Positions 26,249 to 37,738 of a DNA stretch of 64,000 bases are shown one piece after another (position 1 is the first letter of the stretch; each line of letters starts with the position of its first letter). Source of the stretch: Sipunculus nudus. Taxonomy: Eukaryota > Annelida > Sipuncula > Golfingiida > Sipunculidae. The translations under genes and the position numbers were made by a program. The notes under the pieces are model-generated. The model made no database searches, had not been told where the DNA came from, and saw only the letters and a program-made list of their open reading frames with translations. The stretch lies in contig CM049317.1 in assembly GCA_026874595.1 (NCBI GenBank), forward strand, positions 75,794,891-75,858,890. Reading direction: 5' to 3'.

Positions 26249-27050
26249 ATGAAGAACACCACAATATTGAAGCTCTTGCCTGTCATCATTTCAGTTACAG
26301 GTAAATTTTGATGAAGTCTAAAGTTTGAAAATACTAAAAATGCATCGTAAAAAAACAAAAAGATATGATACAATAGCTTTTTAATATGTGAAAAGAAACA
26401 TACTTATAAATCTACTTAATTGTCTAATGCACCTTTAAACAAGGTACTCACGGGAAAGAAAAAGAGGACAGCAATCGTCTAACTGTTTTTCGAAGTCTGT
26501 GCATCAGTGATAACGTTGTGGCTATCCTATCTTTAATCAGCCTTGCCCATGCGACCCCACAACACGGAATATGCAGTGAGTATGATCAAATATGATCGAT
26601 AAAGTAAACCTATTACAAAGCAGTCAATGTCCGACTTATAAAATGATCTAGGTAAAATACGTATCACTTGTTATTAAACTTGTTATTACACCCTAGTTGC
26701 TTTTATCAAAATATAATTTACTTAAATATATTTCACCTTGAGAGCTTCTTTCACCGTGTACATTGATATGATAACTTACATTGCAACTTATCGATCTATA
26801 TAAACATGAGATGTATTCTCTGCATTCCATAAAGAACCCGTGTGTAAGCCACCATTCGGCTACCTGTTTACAAAAGATGCCTATCAGAAAAACTCCTGCT
26901 ATGAATTTCGACCAAATCTGCTCCTGAAATATCCGGCTGCACAACAAAACTGCACTCGAAGTGAATCTGCTCTCGTCAGTATTGAATCTGAGGATGAGAT
27001 GCTGCACCTTCGTCGAATTGTTGAAGACAACCCCGGACTAATCGTGTCAG
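26249..27050 (+). CDS. Lectin exons 1-3, duplicate copy A (partial gene)
   Basis: Coding exons 26249-26300 (signal peptide MKNTTILKLLPVIISVT), 26444-26575 and 26835-27050 are identical in structure to copy B and all remain open, with intact GT donors. No terminal CTLD exon follows before copy B begins, so on its own this unit would encode a truncated protein without the WTSG-to-LCEK half. Exons 2 and 3 are phase 1-1 with lengths divisible by three. Splicing from copy A to the exon at 32555, or inclusion of both sets, would therefore keep frame. It could be an alternative promoter and first-exon set, a dead partial duplicate, or an assembly artefact; sequence alone cannot decide. Confidence 0.6.
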
Positions 27051-27450
27051 GTAAACCTTAATCCCGGACTAGTTGTGTCAGGTAAACCACAACCCCAGAC
27101 TAGTTGTGTCAGGAAAACCTCCTCCCCGTACTAGTCGTATCAGGTAAACCTCAGCCAAACGTTTCGGTGTACATCAACAAAGACTAGAAGTATCGGGTAA
27201 ACCCCAACCCCCGACTAGTCGTGTCGGGTTAACCTCAACTCCAGACATGCGTGTAAGGTAAACCTAAACCACAGGCTAATCGTGTCAGGTAGGCTTAAAC
27301 ATCAACCCCCGACTAGTTGTGTCAGATAAAATCAAACCCCAAATAAGTCGTGTTAAGTCAGATAAACCTAAATCCCATAACAGTTATGTCAGGAAAAACT
27401 CAACCCTAGATTATTCGTGTCAGGTAAATCTCCCCCCCCCCAGACTAGTC
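27051..27450. repeat. Irregular donor-derived repeats, intron 3 (copy A)
   Basis: Immediately after the exon 3 donor, variants of CCCCAGACTAGTCGTGTCAG followed by GTAAACCT recur about every 30-40 bp, at least ten times. The consensus equals the exon 3 end plus donor. The repeats end in a C-run near 27431-27440. Confidence 0.88.
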
Positions 27451-28134
27451 GTTGTCACACCGCCAAAGGACTGGACGACCAGGTTATTTTTAAATGGTAA
27501 ACCAAACGATTCCTCAATACCGCTTTCACTTTACCTGTTACTGATTGCAATCACGGTAGAAACACATCGCCGGATTACCAGTCCGATGCAATTTGCAATA
27601 TCCACTCTGAACTCTGTGACAGAGCTTCCTATTTGGTCGTTCTCAGATATTGACTTTCTACGCTCGGAATATCATCTGTAAGCTGTTTCAGACACAGAAC
27701 AGACGCGGCACTGCCTCAGACGACGGCCAGATTGCGCCTCTCTGGCGCCCTGAACACGGCGTTTGTAACGACATCGTGTTATCCACAGTTTATATACGTA
27801 TTCTCACGTCACAAGTCCTGACGGTCTTGGGACCCATCATTTTACAGGACTTTACGGCTTGTCATGGCTTGTCATCAACTGTACTAAAATGGACAGGCCT
27901 CTAGAGAACAAACTATGAACAAACGCAAAATAAGCAGGTGGGTCTCGGTTCCCACGAAATAACACTGTACTGAAATTAACATCGAATGAGGCACCTGTGT
28001 TCCCTAACCAAAGTTTTTACACTTACATCTAAACATGATACTCCATATTGCTGTGCAATGAATTATAAAAACAATCATTTGGTTATAATCTCACTTAAAT
28101 ATGCCATCAAATAACTAATTCACAGTCCTCTGGT

Positions 28135-28440
28135 GACAGTTTAGTCAGGTAAACCTCAAGCCAAGATTAATTCCGTCAAATAAACCTGAACCTAAGACTT
28201 ATTCCGTTCAGATAATCCCCAAACCCAGACTAGTTATATCAGGTAAACCCTAGGCACAAACTAATCGTTTCGAGTGAACCTCAACCCCATATTGGACATG
28301 TCACGTATACCTCAACCCCAGATAAGTCATGTGAGGTAAATCCCATGCCCTGACTAGTAGAATTACATACGTTAATATACAGACACACGTTGCAATTCTA
28401 TTCATTATTAGTCAACCCCAGACTAGTAATCTTTTGTAAA
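28135..28440. repeat. Second cluster of donor-derived repeats (copy A)
   Basis: Seven or so degenerate units with GACTAGTTATATCAGGTAAA-like cores. They are more diverged than those next to the exon, so the family has spread within the intron over time. Confidence 0.75.
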
Positions 28441-29711
28441 CTTAGATATCCTGATCACAACGCTTGAACACAGAGAGATAAATCAAAGTACATTAGTTAA
28501 CATCATTGGATAAATCATAGTAAATTAGGCCCCCCGATGTGATTTTGACTCTGCTGGCTTTTTCTTATGGGGTACTAAGGTATTTAATTACATGTGGTAT
28601 TAAAGCGTTCAAGTAGTCCATGAATAAACAATTATCATACGTGTTCTTTTCTAGTTATCATTAAGTTTCTATAAACTGTCCGACCTCCAGGTAATAATAG
28701 CTTATTGATCATCGTTACAGCTTTGCAAGATTAATACATCGACTTAACATATTACTTCATATTGGGCTAAATATCTACATTATTAAACACTCGAGGGTGA
28801 TAATGCTATTATCACTATTAAACTGATGCTATTAAACTGATGAGTTTATCCTAAAATGTTGCAGACATCCTGAGTAAAAGTTGTCATGTGGGCAGCTAGG
28901 CTTTTCTTCCAGCGGCCTGTCTTTAACCAAGTATTTCGCCTATTTATTTTTTAGGCGGAAATTCTCCTCTATAACCTACTTTCAATGAAGGGAAGGCCCG
29001 CTCTATGCAAAATAACTTAAGGTAAAGAAGGAGCTCTTTTGTTACTCGAAATTGTATATTTCTATATTTTACATATGATTGCATATTTTATTTCTTTTAT
29101 AATAGATAAGAATATATTTATGATTCATAGAAGCAAATTATAAATTTATCTAATTTTTCAATTCAAATAACAAACTCACAGATCATTCCGTCAATTTAAC
29201 AACATTGAGTTAAATTTATGCTTATTCTTTCATTAAAAATGTCATTGGTTAAGAAATATTGACCTTATATTAAAAGTTAAACGATAAGGTTGAGGTTGGA
29301 CAAGGACAAATACATCAGATCTTGGCAGTCTATAATCACAATTATTAGCTTTGTCTGATTCTTTTAACGATGCTGTAACGCAAAAAGAGCAAAACTTTTA
29401 TGGTCTGTAGACGTAAGTGAGTACTTATTTCAGAGGAGATCATGCTTTGAGTAATAGCAACCTATGATTTTAGTTTTTTTAGATCCTATTTTATGAGTTA
29501 TCCAACAAAACATCAATTCCTCTTATAAAAAAAATAGACAAATGAAAGGCTTCATGAGCTCAGTTTTAGACTTATTACAGATGTAATGATAAAACTAGTA
29601 TTTAGTTCTCATTTCTAATTATATAAAAAGTGGTAAAATTGAAATATTAGAAAAAAAATAGTGTTTGTTTGAATACGGAATACATACTTTCATTTTATAA
29701 ACAGGTGAAGA

Positions 29712-29763
29712 ATGAAGAACACCACAATATTGAAGCTCTTGCCTGTCATCATTTCAGTTACAG
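29712..29763 (+). CDS. Lectin (plus) exon 1: signal peptide
   Basis: ATG at 29712 begins MKNTTILKLLPVIISVT, then one base of the next codon before donor gtaaat. A Lys near the start and the hydrophobic core LKLLPVIISV fit a secretory signal. A tttataaacag just upstream could be the acceptor of a preceding 5' untranslated exon. Confidence 0.75.
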
Positions 29764-32700
29764 GTAAATTTTGATGAAGTCTAAAGTTTGAAAATACTAA
29801 AAATGCATCGTAAAAAAACAAAAAGATATGATACAATAGCTTGAAAATGTGAAAAGAAACATACTTATAAATCTACTTAATTGTCTAATGCACCTTTAAA
29901 CAAGGTACTCACGGGAAAGAAAAAGAGGACAGCAATCGTCTAACTGTTTTTCGAAGTCTGTGCATCAGTGATAACGTTGTGGCTATCCTATCTTTAATCA
30001 GCCTTGCCCATGCGACCCCACAACACGGAATATGCAGTGAGTATGATCAAATATGATCGATAAAGTAAACCTATTACAAAGCAGTCAATGTCCGACTTAT
30101 AAAATGATCTAGGTAAAATACGTATCACTTGTTATTAAACTTGTTATTACACCCTAGTTGCTTTTATCGAAATATCATTTACTTAAATATATTTCACCTT
30201 GAGAGCTTCTTTCACCGTGTACATTGATATGATAACTTACATTGCAACTTATCGATCTATATAAACATGAGATGTATTCTCTGCATTCCATAAAGAACCC
30301 GTGTGTAAGCCACCATTCGGCTACCTGTTTACAAAAGATGCCTATCAGAAAAACTCCTGCTATGAATTTCGACCAAATCTGCTCCTGAAATATCCGGCTG
30401 CACAACAAAACTGCACTCGAAGTGAATCTGCTCTCGTCAGTATTGAATCTGAGGATGAGATGCTGCACCTTCGTCGAATTGTTGAAGACAACCCCGGACT
30501 AATCGTGTCAGGTAAACCTTAATCCCGGACTAGTTGTGTCAGGTAAACCACAACCCCAGACTAGTTGTGTCAGGAAAACCTCCTCCCCGTACTAGTCGTA
30601 TCAGGTAAACCTCAGCCAAACGTTTCGGTGTACATCAACAAAGACTAGAAGTATCGGGTAAACCCCAACCCCCGACTAGTCGTGTCGGGTTAACCTCAAC
30701 TCCAGACATGCGTGTAAGGTAAACCTAAACCACAGGCTAATCGTGTCAGGTAGGCTTAAACATCAACCCCCGACTAGTTGTGTCAGATAAAATCAAACCC
30801 CAAATAAGTCGTGTTAAGTCAGATAAACCTAAATCCCATAACAGTTATGTCAGGAAAAACTCAACTCTAGATTATTCGTGTCAGGTAAATCTCCCCCCCC
30901 CCCCCCAGACTAGTCGTTGTCACACCGCCAAAGGACTGGACGACCAGGTTATTTTTAAATGGTAAACCAAACGATTCCTCAATACCGCATTCACTTTACC
31001 TGTTACTGATTGCAATCACGGTAGAAACACATCGCCGGATTACCAGTCCGATGCAATTTGCAATATCCACTCTGAACTCTGTGACAGAGCTTCCTATTTG
31101 GTCGTTCTCAGATATTGACTTTCTACGCTCGGAATATCATCTGTAAGCTGTTTCAGACACAGAACAGACGCGGCACTGCCTCAGACGACGGCCAGATTGC
31201 GCCTCTCTGGCGCCCTGAACACGGCGTTTGTAACGACATCGTGTTATCCACAGTTTATATACGTATTCTCACGTCACAAGTCCTGACGGTCTTGCGACCC
31301 ATCATTTTACAGAACTTTACGTCTTGTCATGGCTTGTCATCAACTGTACTAAAATGGACAGGCCTCTAGAGAACAAACTATGAACAAACGCAAAATAAGC
31401 AGGTGGGTCTCGGTTCCCACGAAATAACACTGTACTGAAATTAACATCGAATGAGGCACCTGTGTTCCCTAACCAAAGTTTTTACACTTACATCTAAACA
31501 TGATACTCCAAATTGCTGTGCAATGAATTATAAAAACAATCATTTGGTTATAATCTCACTTAAATATGCCATCAAATAACTAATTCACAGTCCTCTGGTG
31601 ACAGTTTAGTCAGGTAAACCTCAAGCCAAGATTAATTCCGTCAAATAAACCTGAACCTAAGACTTATTCCGTTCAGATAATCCCCAAACCCAGACTAGTT
31701 ATATCAGGTAAACCCTAGGCACAAACTAATCGTTTCGAGTGAACCTCAACCCCATATTGGACATGTCACGTATACCTCAACCCCAGATAAGTCATGTGAG
31801 GTAAATCCCATGCCCTGACTAGTAGAATTACATACGTTAATATACAGACACACGTTGCAATTCTATTCATTATTAGTCAACCCCAGACTAGTAATCTTTT
31901 GTAAACTTAGATATCCTGATCACAACGCTTGAACACAGAGAGATAAATCAAAGTACATTAGTTAACATCATTGGATAAATCATAGTAAATTAGGCCCCCC
32001 GATGTGATTTTGACTCTGCTGGCTTTTTCTTATGGGGTACTAAGGTATTTAATTACATGTGGTATTAAAGCGTTCAAGTAGTCCATGAATAAACAATTAT
32101 CATACGTGTTCTTTTCTAGTTATCATTAAGTTTCTATAAACTGTCCGACCTCCAGGTAATAATAGCTTATTGATCATCGTTACAGCTTTGCAAGATTAAT
32201 ACATCGACTTAACATATTACTTCATATTGGGCTAAATATCTACATTATTAAACACTCGAGGGTTTAATAATTAATTATCATCAAATTTTATCAACAAAAT
32301 TGACGGTTTTGCTTGTTCATCGACTGCGCGAAAAGGCCGCTCAGACTCTCCTGTCCTGTTGGTATAAACCGCCCCAGAATCGGGCCTTCGAAAGAAATCC
32401 TGAAGACACTTTCGAGTAAGAGACGTTTCCCCATTAGTCCAAACAGGATGTCATCTCTTACAAAATAGTAATGAAGCCATAAGAACAATTTTACTCACAT
32501 AATCTCCACTTTTTGTGTTTTATTTTCCTGCAAATCTTTTGCCTATGGTATTAGGTTGGAAACCTCCCTTCCACCGACGGAACGGATACTGGACTTCCGG
32601 AACTGACAAGCTGGAGGAAGGACATTGGATTTGGGGAGCCACAAGTCAGCCAATAACCTATCAGAACTGGGGATTCACTGAACCAAATGATCTCTTCTCA

Positions 32701-32805
32701 AAGGAGGACAATCTTTTGTTAGGAACCTATAACTACAAATGGATGGACTGTAGTTGGAAGTTAAAGGCTGCAGTGCTTTGTGAGAAAAGGGCCATGTGCG
32801 TCTAA
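29712..32805 (+). CDS. Secreted C-type lectin, four coding exons (gene model)
   Basis: Exons 29712-29763, 29905-30036, 30296-30511 and 32555-32805 join with every junction in phase 1 to 216 codons plus TAA. Residues 1-18 are a signal peptide. Residues about 19-61 are a linker with two cysteines and a hydrophobic patch (VVAILSLISLAHA). The rest is one long-form CTLD: PVCKPPFGYLF, SCYEF, QQNCTRSESALVSIESE, then NGYWTSG, WIWGATSQ, NWGFTEPND and VLCEKR. EPN points to mannose-type specificity in the family. The EDC cysteine is replaced (KEDNLLL) and WND reads WMDC, so the second disulphide and the Ca2+ site are unusual. Intron 3 is about 2 kb and full of donor-derived repeats. The acceptor of exon 3 (cataaag) is weak, but phase and paralogue length support it. 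Confidence 0.82.
29905..30036 (+). CDS. Lectin (plus) exon 2: linker
   Basis: 132 nt, open, between acceptor aaacaag and a strong donor gtgagt, phase 1-1. Encodes a charged start (THGKEKEDSNRLT), one cysteine in SLCISDN, a hydrophobic run and PQHGIC. The minus-strand lectin lacks this exon. It matches no domain I recognise. The hydrophobic run could be a second membrane-interacting segment. Confidence 0.65.
30296..30511 (+). CDS. Lectin (plus) exon 3: CTLD N-terminal half
   Basis: 216 nt, phase 1-1, ending CGTGTCAG before gtaaacc. Contains the long-form cysteines (VCKPPF, SCYEF), the helix cysteine QQNC with an NCT sequon, LVSIESEDEMLHLRR, and the end PGLIVSG. The last ~24 nt of this exon plus the donor are the ancestor of the 31-bp minisatellite units in this gene's intron and at 40106. 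Confidence 0.88.
30512..30912. repeat. Irregular donor-derived repeats, intron 3 (copy B)
   Basis: Same array as at 27051, with a longer C-run (about 14) at 30893-30906. It lies directly inside the transcribed intron of the complete lectin gene model. Confidence 0.88.
31598..31905. repeat. Second cluster of donor-derived repeats (copy B)
   Basis: Counterpart of 28135-28440, nearly identical to it. Contains several CAGGTAAA or GAGGTAAA cores that look like splice donors inside intron 3. Confidence 0.75.
32555..32805 (+). CDS. Lectin (plus) exon 4: CTLD C-terminal half and stop
   Basis: Acceptor ggtattag precedes WKPPFHRRNGYWTSGTDK, WIWGATSQPITYQNWG, FTEPNDLF, YNYKWMDCSWKLKA and AVLCEKRAMCV, then TAA at 32803-32805. 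These are the second-half strands of a CTLD with EPN. It is the only intact terminal exon for the two upstream exon sets. Confidence 0.92.
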
Positions 32806-32809
32806 ACCA

Positions 32810-34980
32810 ATGTTTTTGGGTAACATATATTTTAGATATTTGGTGGGAAGCCATACAGACTCAGTAGAGCATTAGAATACCTACAACAGTTGTTGCCTCA
32901 CTACTGGTTGATTTGATAGTCTGTTAGTCACTCTACGCAAATGATAAGAACGGATTGTGATGAAATTAGTGAAGGGTTAGGCTGACACACACGGATCAAC
33001 TTATTTAATTTTTTAAGTAATTTTGATCACCCTGATATATATATATGTCACGGATTAAGGCGATGATTTGTCGTCGAGTTCACAGAGACGGCGCTATACT
33101 GTGCGCAGCGCGTGAAAGCTGGATTAGGGCATTGTGGCGGAGGTATCAATGTTGAATGTGATTTAACTATTTATGATGTTTTCTGGTGTATATTCAAGTT
33201 AAGTACTATTTCGTTTTAACGTGGATGTCACGTTAGTATTCATTATTGCGCTTTTTGATCCAATTAAACTTAATGTAATATTAACATTAGTTGGAATTGT
33301 TGCCTTCCGTCTTTATAAATTGGCTACGTTGAAAGTGTCTAGATTATACTATGAGCATGAGTTGTGTTCGAAAACGTTTAATGTGGATTATCCTAACTTT
33401 CTTATTTATTCATGTCAATTCATGCCATTCTCTGTTTTACCCACACTTACCACCAAGAGGCCTGAGGATTTCAAGATTCTATTACAGATTCAAAGAGTGA
33501 CACTTAAAACTGAATTCTGTACATGTAAATCCTTGACTCATTAATCACCTGAACCTCTTGCTCCATCCTGGCTATGCTTACTTACCACATTTGTATTTAT
33601 CCAATGAATCGAATAAAATGCAATATTCTTGGCTTTCTAATCAGATTTCTTGTTTTATTTGGTTTAATCTCTGCTTGTCTCCAGTTTACTAGCACTACAT
33701 ACCCATGGTATCAGATTATATTGCACTTTTTATATAGAATTCCATTATCCCAAAACCCGTTAACATAAAATTATTTAATAAAACCAAAATATTATTAATG
33801 ACTTGGACATCTTTTTTGGAAATAATAAGATAATAAAATCGTTCGTTTTTATCCTACCCTGCCGTGGAAATTGTAGAATTTTTCTATTTTACTTTTCGTT
33901 GAAAATATGGTTACAGCAACCCATCACCTTGTTAAAGTATTGGTCGCCGATTTATTTTGAAACTACCAAAACATTTGATTGATTGAAAGTTAATATGCAC
34001 TTTGATCCTTGCCCATGCCATCTGATAAACTGTTCAAATAATCAATAAAGATAGTCATCTGATCGGATGAAAGAAAGATACTATGGGTAATGAATTAACT
34101 GAACAGACGTTGTGTTATATTGGTGGAAATTGGGTATCAACCAAGAATAACAAAAATCATCGAAGTCCATATGCTACGTAAGTCTGTAACATTTGTGAGG
34201 CAATTAGTCAATTCATATATATTGAATCAATAACGTTTCATGAATATGTTATTCTTATCACAATTTTATACTGAAAATTGACACCCATGAGAGAATGTAT
34301 GCCATTAAATCATGAGACCCGCCAGGCAAATACTTCTGAACCCTTCCGGGTGTATCAGTTCAATAACCCTTTGAGATTTTGTAGTGAGTGTTTTAAGATT
34401 GGTCTTTTTGAGATTATTTGCAATGAAAAATTTCAGCCGAGTCTGACACCCATTAAGGCCATCCATAGGCTTACATTTGGAAGAATTTTGCACTGTGGCC
34501 CATAATTGAAGAAATTGTGGGTACCAATCATTTCCAGTTGCTTCGGAAGATGATAAATAATATAAATGTATTCTAGTCACTAGCTTCTTGTTCAAATATA
34601 ACAATGGAATTAAATGTAATTGATTAATTTTACACGTCTTGAATACGTTTTTGTCCAATCCATTTGATTGAAATAAAATGTCGGCCTTTATTCAAATGAT
34701 GTTTTTTCTTCAGACTTAATTGTTATCTGACGGCAGTCCTTTTAGGTCAAATAAGATAACTAAACCTAAACATGAACACATGTCCTGAGCGAAGTTCATG
34801 TAATATGTAATACATATCTTCCTTAACTCAAATTGAACTTCAATCGAGTAGTTTCTTGTAATACAATAGACATTAAAGGTATTGATATTGTCATTTCTTA
34901 AATGTATTTAGGTCAAGAGAACGTTTTCCATATTACAAATAAGGGGGTAAAGAAACTACAAAACAGGGTCAAAGTATTTT
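32810..34980. other. Intergenic DNA, no gene recognised
   Basis: No domain is recognised in the open frames (33221-33544; 34278-34658 on both strands). A GC-richer block at 33045-33180 beginning TGTCACGGATTAAGG, followed by AATAAAATGC near 33612, has an LTR-like look. No second copy or paired end exists in the window, so this is not called. Confidence 0.45.
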
Positions 34981-34984
34981 CTCT

Positions 34985-35090
34985 CAATAATGTTCATCGT
35001 ATTAAGATTGTAATCTAACACTCAGTCAGCCACAATGAGCAATTTTTCTTACAAATTGCTCCATTTTCAAAAGAATAAATAATGTCATAT
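34985..35090 (-). pseudogene. Heavily degraded CTLD terminal-exon remnant
   Basis: Aligns at roughly three quarters identity with 2620-2720, the 3' end of the minus-strand CTLD fragment at 2634. Shared pieces are AATAATGTTCATCGTATTAAG, ACTCAGTCAGCCACA and TTTCTTACAAA. No open frame remains. The upstream flank (about 34950) also matches, so the whole block was duplicated. Confidence 0.5.
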
Positions 35091-35254
35091 GTACGAGAAT
35101 ACGAGACAAAGCACATTTAAAGGCATTGCTGGTTCTCCCGTTCTCGACTTAGTGCCCAACAAGAAGACAACAAGAAGAAACAGCATACCCATCTGGCCGT
35201 CTACTACCTACCCATGTGTCTCCGCCCAGTTCGATCCAGCCAGCCAGTGCTGAA

Positions 35255-35950
35255 ACGGCGTATATCCAAGCTTCAAGGGTCCAACTGCTCCCTGATATAT
35301 GTTTACGTCCAGGGCCTCACGGTTCCACCTGCCCCCTGATAAAAGTTTACGTCCAGGGCCTCGAGGTTCCATCTGCCCCGGATAACTGTTCACGTCCAGG
35401 GCTTCAGAGGTCTACCTGCGAACTGGTAACTGTTCACGTTTGACCTCAAATGTCAACCTACTCCCGGATAACTGTAACTCCAGGGCTTCAAGGGTCCATC
35501 TGCTCCCAGATCAACGTTACCTCCAGGGCGTCAACGTTCCCCTGCTCCTTAATAACTGTTTACGTCCAGGGCTTCAACGGTCGACCTGCTCCCTGAAAAA
35601 TGTGTCCTCCAGGGCTTCAACGGCCCCCTGCTCCTTGACAACTGTTTACCTCCAGGGCTTCAAGGGTCCATCTGCTCTCTGATAACTCTTTTTCTCCAGG
35701 GTTTCAAGGGTGGCCTGCTCCCTGATAACTGTTAACATCCAGGGCTTTAACTGTCCAACTGCCCTTGTTAACTGTCACGTCGAGGGCTGCAAGGGTCCAC
35801 CTGCTCCCAGATAACTGTTTACCTCTAAGGTTTCAAGGGTCCAACTGCTCCTTGACAGCTATTTACCTCCAAGGCTTCAAGGGTCCACCTGCTATCTGAA
35901 TACTGTTTACCTCCAGGGCTTCAACGGGCCACTTGCTCCCTGATAACACG
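35255..35950. repeat. Minisatellite, ~44-bp unit, about 15-16 copies
   Basis: The unit contains GTTTACGTCCAGGGCTTCAA followed by GGGTCCACCTGCTCC and CTGATAACT. Copies recur about every 44 bp with substitutions and small indels. It is GC-richer than its surroundings. Open frames of 61-80 codons on both strands are by-products of the lack of stops in the repeat. Confidence 0.9.
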
Positions 35951-35954
35951 TCTA

Positions 35955-36875
35955 GGCCTCAGTTGTTAATCATCTTCATTTGTTAATTGGCCAACCAGAG
36001 CTGAAAGTGGCCATAATACATGCAATGGTTTATCTGCAATTCGGGATTTGTATTTCGGCTATGACTGTAAGATTATTTTAAAGTGTTCATAATGTTCCAT
36101 GTGTTTATTTGCCATAAATCCATGCTTATAAATATTATTGTTTTATTTACTGAGCGTCGCATACAAGGTGTCAATTCTTCATAGATAATGAAGCGTAATC
36201 ACCCAGGTAACATACGAATTGATCCGGGCAACTTGCAAAATCAAAACAAAAGAGAGTGAAGACCAAATTAATCTATCTATCAATGCCTTTTGTCATGGAC
36301 GCAAAAATAACCCCTCTTTTTTATCTACCATCACCATATGATTTGATTTCGTGGACGCACCTGTCTTTTGGGATTAACTTCTAGTTAGCACATACAGACA
36401 GAATATAATCCATGCTGCTTATCTCACGTGTTTTTATGAAGACTTTATCCATATAAATACTTTAAAGCCCATATTTTTTAGCAGGGTATGAAACATTTGT
36501 GTCTATATTGACGATGTAACATGCATCATTGATTAAATACAGATATTAGAACAGGACGGATCAAGCAATAATATCGACAAAGTAGATCAATATATTACAG
36601 AACTAGTGTATGTTAATAGAAAATGTTGTTAAATAGGCAATGAAAGGCATTACAACGTAGAAACTCCAGGAATGCTTCATTTGCATACACGGAACATGCA
36701 CAATAAAAGTATTTCTTGATCGGCTTTCACAGGGTAACATTGTTCCCATCGACCAGTGCTAGGTATGTTTATGAATCCTATCTGCAAAAATCAACAAGAC
36801 CTAAATATAAAATGACATATATCAATGTCTTAAACACGCCATATTTTATTGGTAACATGATATAAGTGTGAGTGT
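35955..36875. other. Intergenic DNA, no gene recognised
   Basis: AT-rich, no supportable exon or RNA gene. It leads into paralogous segment P2. Confidence 0.5.
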
Positions 36876-37316
36876 ATATATCGTACTGTGCCATAGATAC
36901 TGTAAAATATTAAAATAAAATATAATTATTAATTTTTTTTTTGCCTCTGATCGCTTGCTCGGGTTTGTGCAAAGAATTCATAGGCGTATTGTATGGTATG
37001 AACAAAGGCCGATGAAAACCAATCCTTCAGTTTTTCTGACATTTAGGGATGTAAAATATATCATAAAAATGATTTTTTTAAATCAGCAAACTAAATGAGA
37101 TTTTATACCACACTATCATCATAATTCTGTCTAAAACGATTGATTATTAAAAAATATTAAGACTGAAACAACAGAATTAGAAGCACAGACATATAAAGCT
37201 TAATATAAAACACATGATTAAGGGCGGTCCATAACTATGATTTCCTTTCATCCCTAAACCTGAAGTTACCTCATCTATGAGCTTATGTGAAGACCTGTCA
37301 GAGAACACAATGCAGC

Positions 37317-37322
37317 TTACAT

Positions 37323-37358
<36 letters not shown>
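37317..37358. repeat. AC/AT compound microsatellite
   Basis: An (AC)n run followed by (AT)n. It lies at the position of a TA-rich spot in the P1 paralogue, where the AC run is absent. Confidence 0.85.
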
Positions 37359-37677
37359 TCAACTCTAAGAACTGTCAATGATGGACAGTTATCACATGCA
37401 AACCCTTGATTTAAACATAGCAGACTGGATCTTGTTGGTTGAAATCCTTGTCATCGTGTAATAATTCTGATAACGTTGCCTATCTTGCAAAGATTACCCT
37501 TGAAACATCAAGTAGCCAATTTTGACAAGGGTGCAATGACTTTACTATATGCTATATAGTCTATGATATAATGGGATGTGGAACATATATTTTTCTAAAA
37601 TAAAACGTATGATTTAAATCAAATGTTATTTTCATTTAAATTTACATTGCATAATATTATTATATAATATTATATTA

Positions 37678-37679
37678 TG

Positions 37680-37711
<32 letters not shown>

Positions 37712-37738
37712 TTATTTATTTATTTATTTATTTATTAG
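37678..37738. repeat. TA and TTTA microsatellite
   Basis: TA runs followed by six or seven TTTA units. It marks the place where P1 carries its extra 0.9-kb block. Confidence 0.85.

Larger units (their letters stand above)
25339..28798. repeat. Tandem segmental duplication, copy A (~3.46 kb)
   Basis: Starts TAATGCTATTATCACTATT and ends AACACTCGAGGGT. It matches 28801-32263 almost base for base with an offset of about 3461-3465, differing by scattered substitutions and small homopolymer changes. It contains lectin exons 1-3, the intronic donor-derived repeats and flanking non-coding DNA, but not the terminal exon. Confidence 0.95.
28801..32263. repeat. Tandem segmental duplication, copy B (~3.46 kb)
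   Basis: Second copy of the unit at 25339. The 3' boundary continues into unique DNA that carries the only terminal CTLD exon. Differences from A include AATAGCTTGAAAATG for AATAGCTTTTTAATATG in intron 1 and a longer C-run near 30893-30906. Confidence 0.95.

Noticed and set aside
33045-33770. Solo LTR starting TGTCACGG with an AATAAA-like signal
   Set aside because: No paired copy, no target duplication and no clear CA end could be found.
34278-34658. Overlapping 75- and 117-codon frames on opposite strands
   Set aside because: No recognisable domain on either strand and no splice sites that make a gene; likely chance or an old repeat.
35208-35682. Open frames on both strands at 35.2-35.7 kb
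   Set aside because: They lie entirely in the 44-bp minisatellite and exist on both strands because the repeat lacks stops.
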